64,000 nucleotides of DNA from Planctomycetota bacterium (GTDB lineage Bacteria > Planctomycetota > UBA1135 > GCA-002686595), in assembly GCA_012959525.1 (NCBI GenBank), contig DUDB01000019.1:62001-126000 (forward strand). Reading direction: 5' to 3'. How positions within the stretch are numbered: position 1 is the first letter of the stretch; the number at the start of each line of letters is the position of its first letter. A model generated the notes under the pieces. It worked only from the letters and a program-made list of their open reading frames with translations. It did no database searches and was not told the DNA's origin. Both the position numbers and the translations under genes were made by a program. Shown here in pieces: positions 52,212-61,903 of the stretch.

Positions 52212-54239
52212 TCACTCTTCTCCCGAGTTCGGCGTCTTGGCGGGGGTCGCGGGGTCCGGTTGGACCTCTTGGATTTCAACCAGCTGTATTTCGGGCTCGT
52301 CGAAGACGATGCGTAGGTCGTCTGGGGCTGCGCTCTTGCAGGTCTGGGCAAAGCGCCCCGCCTCCAGGGGCAGGAGTTGGCGCCAGTCATTCAGCCCGAG
52401 GGTCTGAATCTGGCTGCGGCTGGACCCTGGGGGGATGGCGTCCACATCAACGAAGACCCGCAGATGTTTCTTCACGAATCCGACGATGGCTGATCGATCG
52501 GCCACCCAATCATCCGAATCCGGATCGCCGCGAACCAACCCACGCGTGAAAATGCTGACCTGGGCGCGCTTGGAGGGTGCTTCGAACTCTCGTGCCCCTG
52601 CGGTTCCGAGATTGTAGGTCGGGTCGAGGTGCTGCAGGCCAATGACCAGATCCAGGGCGCGGCACTCCACCTCAACGGGGCGCACGGGTACCTCGACTTC
52701 GATGCGATTCACGTTGATGGTGATGCCCACTTCAGTCCAGGCCGCGCGCAGGCCGGTCGTCAGCCGCTGGGAGGACTCATGCCCTGCACCCAGGTGAACT
52801 CCGGCGAGCAGCGGGCCCTCCTCCGAGGTTCCCTGCCCCAGCTGGGCGATGATTGACTGTGGTCCTGTCAGAGGCACGTGGCTGGGGTGAAAGACTATCC
52901 GGGTGCGGTCCATCTCATAGCGCTCGTCCAACTCCGCGCCGTCAATTTCAATCATCGAGGCGTCGAGCTGCAGGGTTACCGAAGAGAACACCTCACTCAT
53001 CAACGGGGGCGCACCTTCGGACCAGGACACGTCTACCTCCCGCTCCAACTCGACTCCGTTGCGGGTCAGCCCGGCCAAGTCGAGGAGCAGTGCCGTTCTT
53101 CCTCCGGGCGAATCTTCTGCAGCACCAGGAGAGTGCGCTTCGATCTGCCATAGCCCCAACTCCTGGAGGCGTGTCAGTTTCTCACGCGGCCCAGAGAACG
53201 AGAGGGTCACCTCTTCACCGGTGGGGTTGGGAGACAGGCGGTGGCCCTGGGGCAGAACCACTGCCAGAGCCTTGCCCTGGGCTTGAGCCGGGATGGGGGT
53301 GCCCACCTGGACGAGATACAGGTCCAGGTTCAGATTCCCCGTGTTGCTCTGATAGGCGCCGTAGAAAACGAGCGAGGCAAGGAGCAGGGCAGCCAACTTC
53401 TGGCCCAGATTCTCCGAGAGGGCACGCAGGAACCAGGGCGGACGCTCTGGGGCCTGATCGTCACCGCTGCCCCCAGCTTCATCTGATCCCACCCTCGCGC
53501 GCAGAATATCTTCCACGTCTGTCTGGGGTACACGGCGCTCCATGGAGCCTCGCTTGCAGATGGAGATGATCCCCGTCTCCTCCGAGACGGTGATTGTTAC
53601 GGCGTCGGTCTCTTCGGTGAGGCCTAATGCCGCTCGATGGCGTGTTCCCGTGGACTTGCTGATTTCCACGTTCTCCGTCAATGGAAACAGGCTCGCTGCA
53701 GCCACTAGCCTGTCGCCGCGGATGATCACAGCTCCATCGTGCAGCGTGCCTCCGTTCTGGAAGATACTGTCGAGTAGCAGGCGATTGACTTCCGAGTCGA
53801 GCTTGACCGCTCCATCAATGTAGGCGTCCAGGGGGGTCTTGCGCTCGAAGGCGATCAAGGCACCCTGTTTCTTCTTCGCCATGGTCTGTACGGCGGCTGC
53901 CACCTCCGCAACGACCTCTTTTCTATGGGCGCGTAGGAATCGGGTCAGAAGTGGGCTCTCTGACAGGATGAAGATTCCACGCCGCAGTTCGGGCTGGAAG
54001 ATGATGGCGATGATCACAAACACCAGCGCCTGGAGGCCGGCGATGATGCCCTCGATCTCGACAAGTTCGTAGGTCTGGGCCACCAGTCCCATGCCGTAGA
54101 CCCCAAGGATCAGGATGAGGCTCACTCCACTGACCAAGCCGCTTCCCCGAGTCGTGCGCAGGAAGCTGAGGAGCAGGTAGATCCCGAAGGTCAGAATCAG
54201 AATCTGCAGCAGGACATTGGGTGAGAGGATGGCGTCCAT
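52212..54239 (-). CDS. cdaA: Diadenylate cyclase CdaA fused to a YbbR/CdaR-like regulator
   Basis: 675 residues. Residues ~1-90 hold three membrane helices. A DAC domain follows with LHDGAVII (Asp168, Gly169, Ala170) and GTRHRAALG (Arg200-Arg202), the two catalytic motifs that make c-di-AMP from two ATP. Near residue 280 a second hydrophobic stretch (LAALLLASLVFYGAY) begins, and the remaining ~370 residues are four YbbR-type beta units that would lie outside. In Firmicutes the cyclase and its regulator CdaR are two neighbouring genes; here they are one chain. Its place before glmM keeps the usual order. It starts 2 bases after folP. Confidence 0.93.
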   Translation of the reverse strand: MDAILSPNVLLQILILTFGIYLLLSFLRTTRGSGLVSGVSLILILGVYGMGLVAQTYELVEIEGIIAGLQALVFVIIAIIFQPELRRGIFILSESPLLTRFLRAHRKEVVAEVAAAVQTMAKKKQGALIAFERKTPLDAYIDGAVKLDSEVNRLLLDSIFQNGGTLHDGAVIIRGDRLVAAASLFPLTENVEISKSTGTRHRAALGLTEETDAVTITVSEETGIISICKRGSMERRVPQTDVEDILRARVGSDEAGGSGDDQAPERPPWFLRALSENLGQKLAALLLASLVFYGAYQSNTGNLNLDLYLVQVGTPIPAQAQGKALAVVLPQGHRLSPNPTGEEVTLSFSGPREKLTRLQELGLWQIEAHSPGAAEDSPGGRTALLLDLAGLTRNGVELEREVDVSWSEGAPPLMSEVFSSVTLQLDASMIEIDGAELDERYEMDRTRIVFHPSHVPLTGPQSIIAQLGQGTSEEGPLLAGVHLGAGHESSQRLTTGLRAAWTEVGITINVNRIEVEVPVRPVEVECRALDLVIGLQHLDPTYNLGTAGAREFEAPSKRAQVSIFTRGLVRGDPDSDDWVADRSAIVGFVKKHLRVFVDVDAIPPGSSRSQIQTLGLNDWRQLLPLEAGRFAQTCKSAAPDDLRIVFDEPEIQLVEIQEVQPDPATPAKTPNSGEE

Positions 54240-54241
54240 GG

Positions 54242-55390
54242 TCAGGCTGGCGACTCCACTTCAGGTCGCAGGGAGGCTGCCACAGCCGCAGCTTCGGCCA
54301 TCACGGCGACGTCGTGAACCCGCAGGTACTCCGCACCACCCAACACGCAGGCGCTGAGGGCGGCGGCCGTGCCTCCCATGCGTCCGCTGGGTTCATCCTC
54401 GGGTGTACCTTCGCGCCAGAGGGCCGGATCCTGGGACCCCGTTACGTGACCGATGAAGGACTTGCGGGACACGCCGACGAGCAGGGGTAACCCCAGGCTG
54501 CGCAGGGTGGGCAGCTCGCGCATCAGGGCGAGGTTGTGCTCTAGGCGCTTTCCGAATCCGATGCCCGGATCGATCAGAATCCGATCCGGATCCACGCCGG
54601 CCTCGAGGCAAGCCGCGGCGCGAGAGCGCAGGAAGTGGCTGACCTCTTCGGTGGGGTTCGCGTAAGTGGGGCTTGTTTGCATCTCTTGTGGCCCGCCTTG
54701 GGAGTGCATCAGGACCACCCGTGCACCGTGCTCGGCGACCACCGACAGCATACGCCCATCGGCGCTGCAAGCACTCACGTCATTGACCCAAGAAGCGCCG
54801 GCTTCAAGTGCGGCTTCAGCCACGCCCGCCTTGGTTGTGTCGATGGACAGGGGAGTGGTCAGTTCAGCGGCCAGGGCCTGAATGACGGGCAGAACGCGCG
54901 CCAGCTCCTCGGCCTCACCAACCGGTTGCGCTCCGGGCCGCGTGGACTCCCCGCCCACGTCCAGCACCACCGCGCCCTCCTCGGATAGACGCCGACCCTG
55001 CTCCAGGGCTCGTTCGGGGTCCAGGAAGCGCCCTCCATCCGAAAAGCTGTCGGGGGTGACATTGAGGACCCCCATGAGCTTGGGGGTGGGGCAAGGCGCG
55101 CTGTAGGCTCGCCACGTGTCAAGCAGGAGGGCGGCCAGTGCATTCTCGCGAGCCTGCTCCTCCAGCGCCGCGGCATCGCAGCGCCAGGACAGGGCGCCGG
55201 AACGGAGAGTCTCAACGGATGGGTCGAGGCGCTCTCGTAGTAGGTCGAACTCCTCGGACCGAACCTTCGCGGGCCGTAACTCCACGCACACCTGGCCGGG
55301 GTTCGACCCCTTTCCGGGCCAGATCAGCGGGTTCAGATCCACTCCCAACGGCCCGCAGGTCTGTCGCAGCCGGTGGGGGGTCTTGGACAC
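54242..55390 (-). CDS. folP: Dihydropteroate synthase with an N-terminal extension
   Basis: 382 residues. It joins dihydropterin pyrophosphate and p-aminobenzoate in folate synthesis. Signatures: LMGVLNVTPDSFSDGG (~residues 105-120), DVGGESTRPG, PLSIDTTKAGVA, WVNDVSA, ILIDPGIGFGK and VGVSRKSFIG. Ordinary DHPS has about 270-290 residues; about 105 extra residues precede the first motif here, with no recognised domain, though similar extensions occur in some phyla. It lies between ftsH and the cyclase fusion gene, in a minus-strand run (gaps 33 and 2 bases). Confidence 0.93.
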   Translation of the reverse strand: MSKTPHRLRQTCGPLGVDLNPLIWPGKGSNPGQVCVELRPAKVRSEEFDLLRERLDPSVETLRSGALSWRCDAAALEEQARENALAALLLDTWRAYSAPCPTPKLMGVLNVTPDSFSDGGRFLDPERALEQGRRLSEEGAVVLDVGGESTRPGAQPVGEAEELARVLPVIQALAAELTTPLSIDTTKAGVAEAALEAGASWVNDVSACSADGRMLSVVAEHGARVVLMHSQGGPQEMQTSPTYANPTEEVSHFLRSRAAACLEAGVDPDRILIDPGIGFGKRLEHNLALMRELPTLRSLGLPLLVGVSRKSFIGHVTGSQDPALWREGTPEDEPSGRMGGTAAALSACVLGGAEYLRVHDVAVMAEAAAVAASLRPEVESPA

Positions 55391-55423
55391 TGTTGGGTGT
55401 AGGGCAGTGGGGTGCCCCGGTTT

Positions 55424-57772
55424 TCAGGCGGGGGAGAGTTCCGCGCCACCGGGAAGGTCGTCGAACCCCTCGTCCGAATCACTTTGGGTCTCGGTACTGT
55501 CGATGTTCAACGCGGTCTCCGTTGCCTCCGCTTCCTGGACGGGCTTGGGCCGCAAGTCTTCGGGGGTCGTCCCCTCGATCAATAGCATGATCTCCTTCTC
55601 TTCGAGGGTCTCGTGCATGAGCAGCCCCTTGGCCAGACGCACAACCGCGTCCCGCTCGTTGTGAATCAGCTTGCGCGCAAGATCGTAGGCATCGCGCAGG
55701 ATGCGCTCAATCTCCTTGTCGATCACGTGCGCCGTCTCCTCAGAGTGCCAGCGATTGCTCATCAACTCGGTGCCCAGGAAGTCGGAGCCCTGGCGGTCGG
55801 CGTAGTTGATCGGACCTACGCGCTCGCTCATGCCCAACTCCGTCACCATGGCACGCGCGATCTCGGTTGCGCGACGGATATCGTCCGAGGCGCCAGCGGA
55901 AATATCGCCCACGAAGACCTCCTCGGCGACCCGGCCTCCGAAGGCCATGGCAAGTTGGCCAAGCAGGCGCAGCTTCTGAGTATGGTAGCTCTCCTTTTCC
56001 GGGAGCATCATCGTGGCTCCCAGGGCGCGGCCGCGGGGGACAATCGTGACCTTGTGCGGCATGTCCACCTCTTCGATCTTGGCAGCCAAGATGGTGTGGC
56101 CCGCTTCGTGGTAGGCGGTGATCTCCAGATCCTCAACCTCCATCTTCTGGTTGGACTTCTTGCGGCCGTACCGAACCTTGGCCGTGGCCTCCACAAGGTG
56201 GCGCATGTGGACCTTGTCCAGCTTTTCGAGTACGGCCATGATGGCCGCCTCGTTGACGATGGCCGCGAGATCAGCACCCGAGTAACCGGGCGTACTCTTG
56301 GCAAGAGCCTTCACCTCGACGTCGTCGGCAGTCTTCACCTTGGCTATGTGCACGGCGATGATGCCCTCGCGACCCTCGCGGTCTGGCAGTTCAATTGTGA
56401 CCTGACGGTCGAACCTGCCAGGGCGAAGCAGAGCAGGATCCAGCACGTCCGGGCGGTTTGTCGCGGCCACCACGATGATGCGTCCATCCGTTCCGAAGCC
56501 GTCCATCTCGACAAGGATGGCATTCAGTGTCTGTTCACGTTCATCGTGCCCGCCGCCCATGCCGCTGCCTCGCCTGCGGCCCACAGCGTCGATTTCATCC
56601 AAGAAGATGATGCAGGGGGAGCTTTCCCGAGCTTGCTTGAACAGGTCTCGCACTCGGCTCGCGCCCACACCCACAAACATCTCGACGAAGTCAGAACCGG
56701 AGATGGAGTAGAAGGGGACTTCAGCTTCTCCCGCGATGGCCTTGGATAGCAGTGTCTTGCCGCATCCGGGAGGGCCGACCAGCAACACCCCTCGCGGGAT
56801 GCGCCCACCGATCGCCTCAAAGCTGTCCGGGTTCTTGAGGAAGGCCACGACCTCTTGCACTTCGTCCTTGGCTTCCTGCGCGCCGGCCACGTCATCGAAC
56901 GTGACGTTTGTATTGTTTTCCTTGGTGTAGAGCTGTGCGCGTGAGCGACCAAAGCTCATGACGCCGGCGCCCGAACCCTGGTTGCGCATCTGGCGCATGA
57001 AAAACATGATCACCGCGAAGAAGATGATCCACGGACCCCAACTCAAGAGGATCAGTCCGAAGCCCGGCTCGGCGGCACTGTGACGTGTGCCTGCAGTGAG
57101 GTTGTAGGTTAGGTCTTCGGCACTGGCCCCAGCTGCGGTCAAGTTGGCTTTGAGCCCACCCAGGTCCTCGTGCCGGTCTACCCGGAACCAGACCTTGCCG
57201 GAGCTTTCAGGGAGCCCATAAACGGAGCCCATGCTCCACTCCTTGGCGCCTCGCGCGGTGCCGCCCACAACCAGCACGTCTTCTTGTGAAGTGATTTCAT
57301 CGCCAAACTGCTCGTCACCTTCGACCGCGCTCTCATTTTCCAGATGTGTTTGCGTTGCGGTCAAGTGCCGATACAACTCGGGTCTGAACAGATCATCCTC
57401 CACGGCTGCCAGCAGCTGCGCTTCGGAAATGGGGATGAGGCTCTTCACGGCCTTGATCTGCTGATAGGCGCTCTCCCGTTCGGTGATGCTGGTGAAGCTC
57501 GCCGTGAAAGGGATGGGATCCTGAGTCTCGCTTCCGGGATCAGGAACGCGCAGTCCCTTGACCTCACTTGAGCCGGAGAACTCCATCTGCTCGATCTGGC
57601 CCGTGTGCAGGAACCACTCGAATTCGTCCTGGCTCAGCTTGGCGGGTGCGTTGAGATTGGCACCGCCAAAGGCCACCAAGACCACGACCAAGACGGTCAG
57701 GAACAGGAGGAATGAGCCGAATGGGCGCGAGCGCTGCGGCTTATCGGTTTCGTTGTTTTGGGGCTCGGTCAT
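55424..57772 (-). CDS. ftsH: ATP-dependent zinc metalloprotease FtsH
   Basis: 782 residues, about 140 longer than the E. coli protein. It degrades membrane and short-lived cytosolic proteins. Two membrane segments (about residues 16-36 and 243-265) enclose about 205 residues, a larger periplasmic part than the ~70 usual. Then come the AAA Walker A GPPGCGKT with Lys339, Walker [15 protein letters not shown] ([19 protein letters not shown]), and the protease site HEAGH with His555, Glu556 and His559. The C-terminus is acidic. It heads the run to folP, the cyclase fusion, glmM and tsaB. Confidence 0.95.
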   Translation of the reverse strand: MTEPQNNETDKPQRSRPFGSFLLFLTVLVVVLVAFGGANLNAPAKLSQDEFEWFLHTGQIEQMEFSGSSEVKGLRVPDPGSETQDPIPFTASFTSITERESAYQQIKAVKSLIPISEAQLLAAVEDDLFRPELYRHLTATQTHLENESAVEGDEQFGDEITSQEDVLVVGGTARGAKEWSMGSVYGLPESSGKVWFRVDRHEDLGGLKANLTAAGASAEDLTYNLTAGTRHSAAEPGFGLILLSWGPWIIFFAVIMFFMRQMRNQGSGAGVMSFGRSRAQLYTKENNTNVTFDDVAGAQEAKDEVQEVVAFLKNPDSFEAIGGRIPRGVLLVGPPGCGKTLLSKAIAGEAEVPFYSISGSDFVEMFVGVGASRVRDLFKQARESSPCIIFLDEIDAVGRRRGSGMGGGHDEREQTLNAILVEMDGFGTDGRIIVVAATNRPDVLDPALLRPGRFDRQVTIELPDREGREGIIAVHIAKVKTADDVEVKALAKSTPGYSGADLAAIVNEAAIMAVLEKLDKVHMRHLVEATAKVRYGRKKSNQKMEVEDLEITAYHEAGHTILAAKIEEVDMPHKVTIVPRGRALGATMMLPEKESYHTQKLRLLGQLAMAFGGRVAEEVFVGDISAGASDDIRRATEIARAMVTELGMSERVGPINYADRQGSDFLGTELMSNRWHSEETAHVIDKEIERILRDAYDLARKLIHNERDAVVRLAKGLLMHETLEEKEIMLLIEGTTPEDLRPKPVQEAEATETALNIDSTETQSDSDEGFDDLPGGAELSPA

Positions 57773-57793
57773 GGTGTTTCTATCGTCCCAATG

Positions 57794-57820
57794 CTCCCTG
57801 GGCTCTAGCCCTGGAGGGAG
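57794..57820 (-). terminator. Hairpin between the LptE-like gene and ftsH
   Basis: CTCCCT (57794-57799) and GGCT (57801-57804) pair with AGCC (57807-57810) and AGGGAG (57815-57820), with small bulges. It lies in the 141-base gap between two minus-strand genes, so it may be a terminator of the upstream unit or part of the ftsH leader. No T-run is present. Confidence 0.3.
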
Positions 57821-57913
57821 TTTGTGCCCACAAGATAGTGCTTTAGGGCCCTGCCGGGCGTTTTTGGGGCAGGATCGTGGGCGAATCTCGCAGCGAGCGG
57901 CGGGGCTCTGGAT

Positions 57914-58462
57914 CTATTCGACGGTGGGGGCGCCAGGAGCTGACCCGGGCTCCCCGGGTACAGTTCCGGTGAAGAGGTCCAGTACTAGGCGTTCGGCCAG
58001 ATTATTCAGGGCTCTTTGGCGAGCATTCGGCTCGGCCTCCCTGTTCGTGCGTGTGTAACCCACGTTGGCTTCAGCCCTCACGGGGCCCACAAGGACCACA
58101 TCCCTGCGCCGGTCCAAGAGCTCGGCCTCTGCCGTGATCCACACGCCACCCTCCATCCAGACGTTGTCCGCACTTCGCAATCCGGCACGGCGCTGGAATC
58201 GGGTCAGGCGCCCCCGCACGACCAATTGGGATCGGTCTGGGTCTACCAGCTGAGCGTCCAGCATGTTGCGGGTGGCCTGGGTGAGGGCCCGGTGGAGGCT
58301 CAATTCCAGATCCGGCTCCGGGGTGTCGTTGCCGAATATCTCCAGCCCCACCGAGTGGTAATCGGGTCCCAACGTCAGGCCTGTGGTGTAGCCACAACCT
58401 GTCAGAGCCGTCATGAGCCATGCAAGCCACAGGACTCGTGCGGACGATCTCGGGGCCAGCAT
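57914..58462 (-). CDS. LptE-like outer-membrane assembly lipoprotein
   Basis: 182 residues from the ATG at 58462, which overlaps the stop of the TPR lipoprotein gene (ATGA). Lipobox MTALTGCGY, the typical LptE/RlpB start (CGY-x-G). The mature part has alternating strands and two helices: SVGLEIFGNDTPEPDLELSL, then LVVRGRLTRFQRRAG, ITAEAELLDRRRDVVL and RQRALNNLAERLV. This is the order of the LptE family, which plugs the LptD channel that places LPS in the outer membrane. No lptD is in view. Confidence 0.75.
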   Translation of the reverse strand: MLAPRSSARVLWLAWLMTALTGCGYTTGLTLGPDYHSVGLEIFGNDTPEPDLELSLHRALTQATRNMLDAQLVDPDRSQLVVRGRLTRFQRRAGLRSADNVWMEGGVWITAEAELLDRRRDVVLVGPVRAEANVGYTRTNREAEPNARQRALNNLAERLVLDLFTGTVPGEPGSAPGAPTVE

Positions 58463-59535
58463 CACGAGCCCGTACCGTCCCCGTTTCCACCGCGCTCGGC
58501 CCACTCCTGCAGCAACTCATCTGCCTCCTTGACCTGGTCCGGATCGCCACCTTCACGCGCCTCGGCCAGAGCCCGCCGTGCGTGTAATTGAACTCCTTCA
58601 GCGCTTCCCAGGGTGGCGTAGAAGTGCGCCAGAACCAGGTCGCTTTCCGCAAGGCGTCGTATGGCGTCCACCAGATCGCCGCGTACCACCGATTCCGATT
58701 CGTGGCCGCGGTGCTCATTCAGCCAACCTTGAAGCTCACCATAAGCCTGGACGAGGGTTGCTCGGTCGTACTCGGGATCTTTGTGGATCATCAGGCGCAA
58801 GCGTGGAATTCGTGCCTGGGCCAGTGGTGCCAGAGGGCTCGTCGGAAACCACAGGAGCAGGTCCTGGTGCTTCTCGATGGCGAGGTCCAGTTTGCTCTGC
58901 TCTTCATAGAGGGTGCCCAGCGTCCACAGGGTTTGGTCCCCTCCCAAGTGAGAGGGGTAGTTCATCACCAGGTACTCGAGTACCTCACCAGCCAGGTTGC
59001 GATACTCGAAGAAGAGCCCGTAGGAGCCCTCGTCCTCGGCGAGATTGAAGCCGATCTCTCCCAGCAACTCTCCAGCGGCGCTTCGCTCGTGGTGCTGGGG
59101 GAACTTGGAGTCCATGCGCTTGATCAAGCGGTAGGCGCCCATGCGTTCCCTCTCAAGGAAGAGCAGCTGTGCCGACCTCAAGCCCGCCTCGACGGCCAAT
59201 TGCCTGGGGACGTCCACGCCCATGATGGCCTTAAGGAGATCAGCGTCCTGTGAGTGGGCGATGACGGCACGCGTCGTGGCCTCAAGAACGTTTTGCACCT
59301 CTTGCTTCAGATCTGGAGAGAGGCCCGCGGTCGAGTGGGCGCTGCGTACCTGGTCAAGCGTCCTCTCAAGATTGGTCTGCTCGGCAATGGCGGCGCGCGC
59401 CAGCTCAAGGACGGCGGGCACCTGTTCCGGGGTGTAGCGCGCTTCGGCCTGCTGGGCGAGGCGCGTCGCCCCGCAGCTTGGAAGGAGGGCCAAGAGGATG
59501 GCGATCGGCACCAGGGCCGGCTTTGTTCGGGACAT
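58462..59535 (-). CDS. TPR-type lipoprotein, BamD-like
   Basis: 357 residues from the ATG at 59535 (a TTG at 59544 is also in frame). Signal and lipobox end in LALLPSC. Helical repeats of about 34-36 residues follow (VPAVLELARAAIAEQTNLER, LDLAIEKHQDLLLWFPTSPLA, VQLHARRALAEAREGG). The part around LWTLGTLYEEQSKLDLAIEK resembles BamD, the outer-membrane assembly lipoprotein, but there are not enough fixed positions to assign it. It overlaps the LptE-like gene downstream and lies 5 bases behind recO, so the two lipoproteins are probably made together. Confidence 0.72.
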   Translation of the reverse strand: MSRTKPALVPIAILLALLPSCGATRLAQQAEARYTPEQVPAVLELARAAIAEQTNLERTLDQVRSAHSTAGLSPDLKQEVQNVLEATTRAVIAHSQDADLLKAIMGVDVPRQLAVEAGLRSAQLLFLERERMGAYRLIKRMDSKFPQHHERSAAGELLGEIGFNLAEDEGSYGLFFEYRNLAGEVLEYLVMNYPSHLGGDQTLWTLGTLYEEQSKLDLAIEKHQDLLLWFPTSPLAPLAQARIPRLRLMIHKDPEYDRATLVQAYGELQGWLNEHRGHESESVVRGDLVDAIRRLAESDLVLAHFYATLGSAEGVQLHARRALAEAREGGDPDQVKEADELLQEWAERGGNGDGTGS

Positions 59536-59540
59536 GAGGG

Positions 59541-60350
59541 TCAAGTGGTGGGTACGCCCCGTTCGGGGGCGTTGCGGTTGGCGGTTTCCAGGAAGGTCCG
59601 CTGGCTGTCGAGCCGGGTCTCGAGGTGGTAGTCGATGAAGCGAGCCGTGAGGTCGCGCACCCGTTCGATCAGGTCGTCCGAGATGGAGTCAGATGGAGGT
59701 GAGGAGGGAGAGAATTGTGCCAGGCGCGCTGCGCATTCCAGGACGGATTCAGGGATGGTCCCCACCCGTTGACCGGAGGCGCGAGCTTCCTGTGCGTGGG
59801 ACGCGCACAGGCGTCCGCCTGCTCCAGCGGAGAAGGGCACCCGTTCTTCGTCCAGGGCCGGAGCGGGTCCGGCACACTGGGCGCAGGCTTCGAGGGCCGG
59901 GGCCAGACCGAGATTGTGCAGGAAGGCGAGCTGGAAGACAACGAGCACTGCATGGGGTGCGTTGCTGGGATCTTGCAGCCCCTCCAAGGCGGCTTCGGTG
60001 GCCAGGTACAGGTTGCGGTCGCTCTGCTCCTGGCGTGCCGCGGCTCGGCATAGTTCGAGGGCCGTCAAGCCGGCCCGGTAGCGGTCGAGGTCGCGGGTCA
60101 GCTCCGAGCGCCGTCGGGCCAGGGCTCCCTTGCGCAGAAGGCCCAAGCTCGACCCTGAGCGCTCGGACCACTCGAGCTCCAAGGTGTCGAACAGGTCGAG
60201 CACGCAGTAGAAGCGCGATCGCGGCCGATAGGCGCCGCGCGCCAAGACATGCACCCGTGCGCCGCTGGCTGTGATCAATTGGATCACAAGGGACGACTCC
60301 CCGAAGGGGGTGCGCTTGAGAACGAGTGCATGGTCGCGGTGGATACTCAC
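59541..60350 (-). CDS. recO: DNA repair protein RecO
   Basis: 269 residues from a GTG at 60350; a TTG at 60356 is also in frame. N-terminal OB domain (ALVLKRTPFGESSLVIQLIT), a helical middle (YRAGLTALELCRAAARQEQ) and a zinc-like site with Cys at CAQC and later LCASH, as in RecO. It helps load RecA together with RecR. The weaker start codons and lack of a ribosome site are unusual. It lies between the CorC-like gene and the TPR lipoprotein, all on the minus strand. Confidence 0.82.
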   Translation of the reverse strand: MSIHRDHALVLKRTPFGESSLVIQLITASGARVHVLARGAYRPRSRFYCVLDLFDTLELEWSERSGSSLGLLRKGALARRRSELTRDLDRYRAGLTALELCRAAARQEQSDRNLYLATEAALEGLQDPSNAPHAVLVVFQLAFLHNLGLAPALEACAQCAGPAPALDEERVPFSAGAGGRLCASHAQEARASGQRVGTIPESVLECAARLAQFSPSSPPSDSISDDLIERVRDLTARFIDYHLETRLDSQRTFLETANRNAPERGVPTT

Positions 60351-60377
60351 GGGCAAGAGTCTAGCGCTGAAGGGGGG

Positions 60378-61703
60378 CTAAGCCGACCGGTTCTCCTGAT
60401 GGGGAGAGACGTGCACCTTCAGCACCCGGCGATCCGTGGCCTCTGCCACGCGATAGCGCACCTTCTCGTGGTCAAACTCCTCGCCCTCCCTTGGAAAGTG
60501 CCCCAGCTGCGCCAGCACGAATCCCGCCAGGGTCTCGAAATCTGACTCTTCGGCCAGGGTGAGACCCAGGGCCTCGTTGACCTCAGATACGTGCAGAGTG
60601 GCCTGAATCTCGAAGTTGCCGTCCGCCAGTTCGCGGATTGCGGGCACCGAGTCCTCATCTTCGTTCTGAATCTCCCCGACGATCTCTTCAATCACGTCCA
60701 TGAGGGTGACGACGCCTGCCGTTCCCCCGTATTCATCGAGCACAATGGCCATCTTGTAGCGGCCATCGCGGAACTCCTCCAGCAGGGTGGAGACGAGCTT
60801 CGTCTCGGGTACCAGCAGGGGAGGGCGGATCAGGTCGGCGAGTGAAGGGGTAGGCTCGGCCGAGAGGGCCTCGATGACGTCCAGGGCACGCAGGGTCCCG
60901 ATGATGTTGTCAATTTTGTCGTCGAAGACCGGAACACGGGAATGACCCGCTTCGGTGAATAGGGCCGCTGCTTGCTCCAGGGTTGCATCCGAAGCGAGGC
61001 CGTGGATTTCCGTTCGCGGGGTCATCACCTCGGCGGCGTCCACGTCGCCGAACTCCATCACGTTCATCACGAGTTCGAGCTCGTCCTCTTCCAGCTCCCC
61101 CTTGTCCAGGGCCGTTTCCGCCAGCCCGCGAAGGCCCTCCACCAAGAGGCGCTCTTCGGGAGTCTCTGAAGGCAGGTGCAGGCTGCGTTGAATGGCCCGG
61201 CGCGTTGCGTCATGTAGCACCACCAGAAGACGCACGGGGATCTGAGCCCGGGCGAAGGTTGGCAGGATGCTCACCAGCAGCCGGTCACCAAACGCGCGGG
61301 CGACGGAACTGGGCAGGGTGATCGTGAACAGCAGCAAGGCGGGGGCTGCCAGGGTCAGCGTCCAACCGAGAGTGGGCCATGCCAGTGCGGATCCATGCGC
61401 CATCCAGGTCAGGAGTAGGCCCACGAACAGCACGTCGGATGTCAGCTTCAAGATGGCCGCACTTGTGGCCAGGGCATCGGCTTGCTCGAGCAGGGAGGAC
61501 AAGCTGGCGCTGCGCGACTGGGCCTGGGGTTGAGAGAGGACCCTCGCAGGCAACGATCGCCGGAGGGAATCCCGCAATGTGGAGAAGAAGCCCGAGAGGA
61601 CCAATGCACCCACGCACAGAGCCAGCGTGCGCGGGTTGTCGCCTAGGCTCCATTCCCAGGGCGAAGCTGGGGGGAGGGCGGGAATGGGGGGTAGTAGGGT
61701 CAT
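60378..61703 (-). CDS. HlyC/CorC-family (CNNM, CBS, transporter-associated) membrane protein
   Basis: 441 residues. An N-terminal CNNM-like membrane domain with about four helices is followed by two CBS units (MTPRTEIHGLASDATLEQAA to DVIEALSAEP, and LVPETKLVSTLLEEFRDGR to DVIEEIVGEI), then the C-terminal transporter-associated domain (NFEIQATLHVSEVNEALGL). Proteins of this kind export Mg or Co, or respond to nucleotides through the CBS pair. Ion choice is not known. It lies 27 bases before recO and is divergent from the sigma-factor gene. Confidence 0.88.
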   Translation of the reverse strand: MTLLPPIPALPPASPWEWSLGDNPRTLALCVGALVLSGFFSTLRDSLRRSLPARVLSQPQAQSRSASLSSLLEQADALATSAAILKLTSDVLFVGLLLTWMAHGSALAWPTLGWTLTLAAPALLLFTITLPSSVARAFGDRLLVSILPTFARAQIPVRLLVVLHDATRRAIQRSLHLPSETPEERLLVEGLRGLAETALDKGELEEDELELVMNVMEFGDVDAAEVMTPRTEIHGLASDATLEQAAALFTEAGHSRVPVFDDKIDNIIGTLRALDVIEALSAEPTPSLADLIRPPLLVPETKLVSTLLEEFRDGRYKMAIVLDEYGGTAGVVTLMDVIEEIVGEIQNEDEDSVPAIRELADGNFEIQATLHVSEVNEALGLTLAEESDFETLAGFVLAQLGHFPREGEEFDHEKVRYRVAEATDRRVLKVHVSPHQENRSA

Positions 61704-61808
61704 GGTCGAGGCTGGATCCTACCCCCATTGAACCGCTTGCCTCAGGCCCGGTCGATCCTGGAGGGTGCCCAAGGGGCCCATTCCATGCCCCTAGGGAGAC
61801 CGGGATGG

Positions 61809-61822
61809 TTACGAACGCGTAA
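61809..61822. promoter_or_regulatory. Inverted repeat upstream of the sigma-factor gene
   Basis: TTACG (61809-61813) and CGTAA (61818-61822) with a 4-base spacer, in the divergent region between the CorC-like gene and the sigma gene. It could be a regulator site; that is inference from position alone. Confidence 0.3.
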
Positions 61823-61903
61823 CACATGCGGTCTAAATTGTCCCCATATGCCCTTCCCAGCGGCTTGCACGGGCCGTGGCACGGTTCGTGCGGAAGGGGT
61901 TCC

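Noticed and set aside
50843-52390. 515-residue version of GlmM starting at 52390
   Set aside because: The added N-terminus is low-complexity Pro/Arg and lies in another gene; the TTG at 52210 has a ribosome site and directly precedes FGTDGIRG.
55290-55330. T-arm-like GGGTTCGACCCC sequence suggesting a tRNA
   Set aside because: It lies inside the folP coding region; arm and loop spacing do not fit and no acceptor, D or anticodon arms are found.
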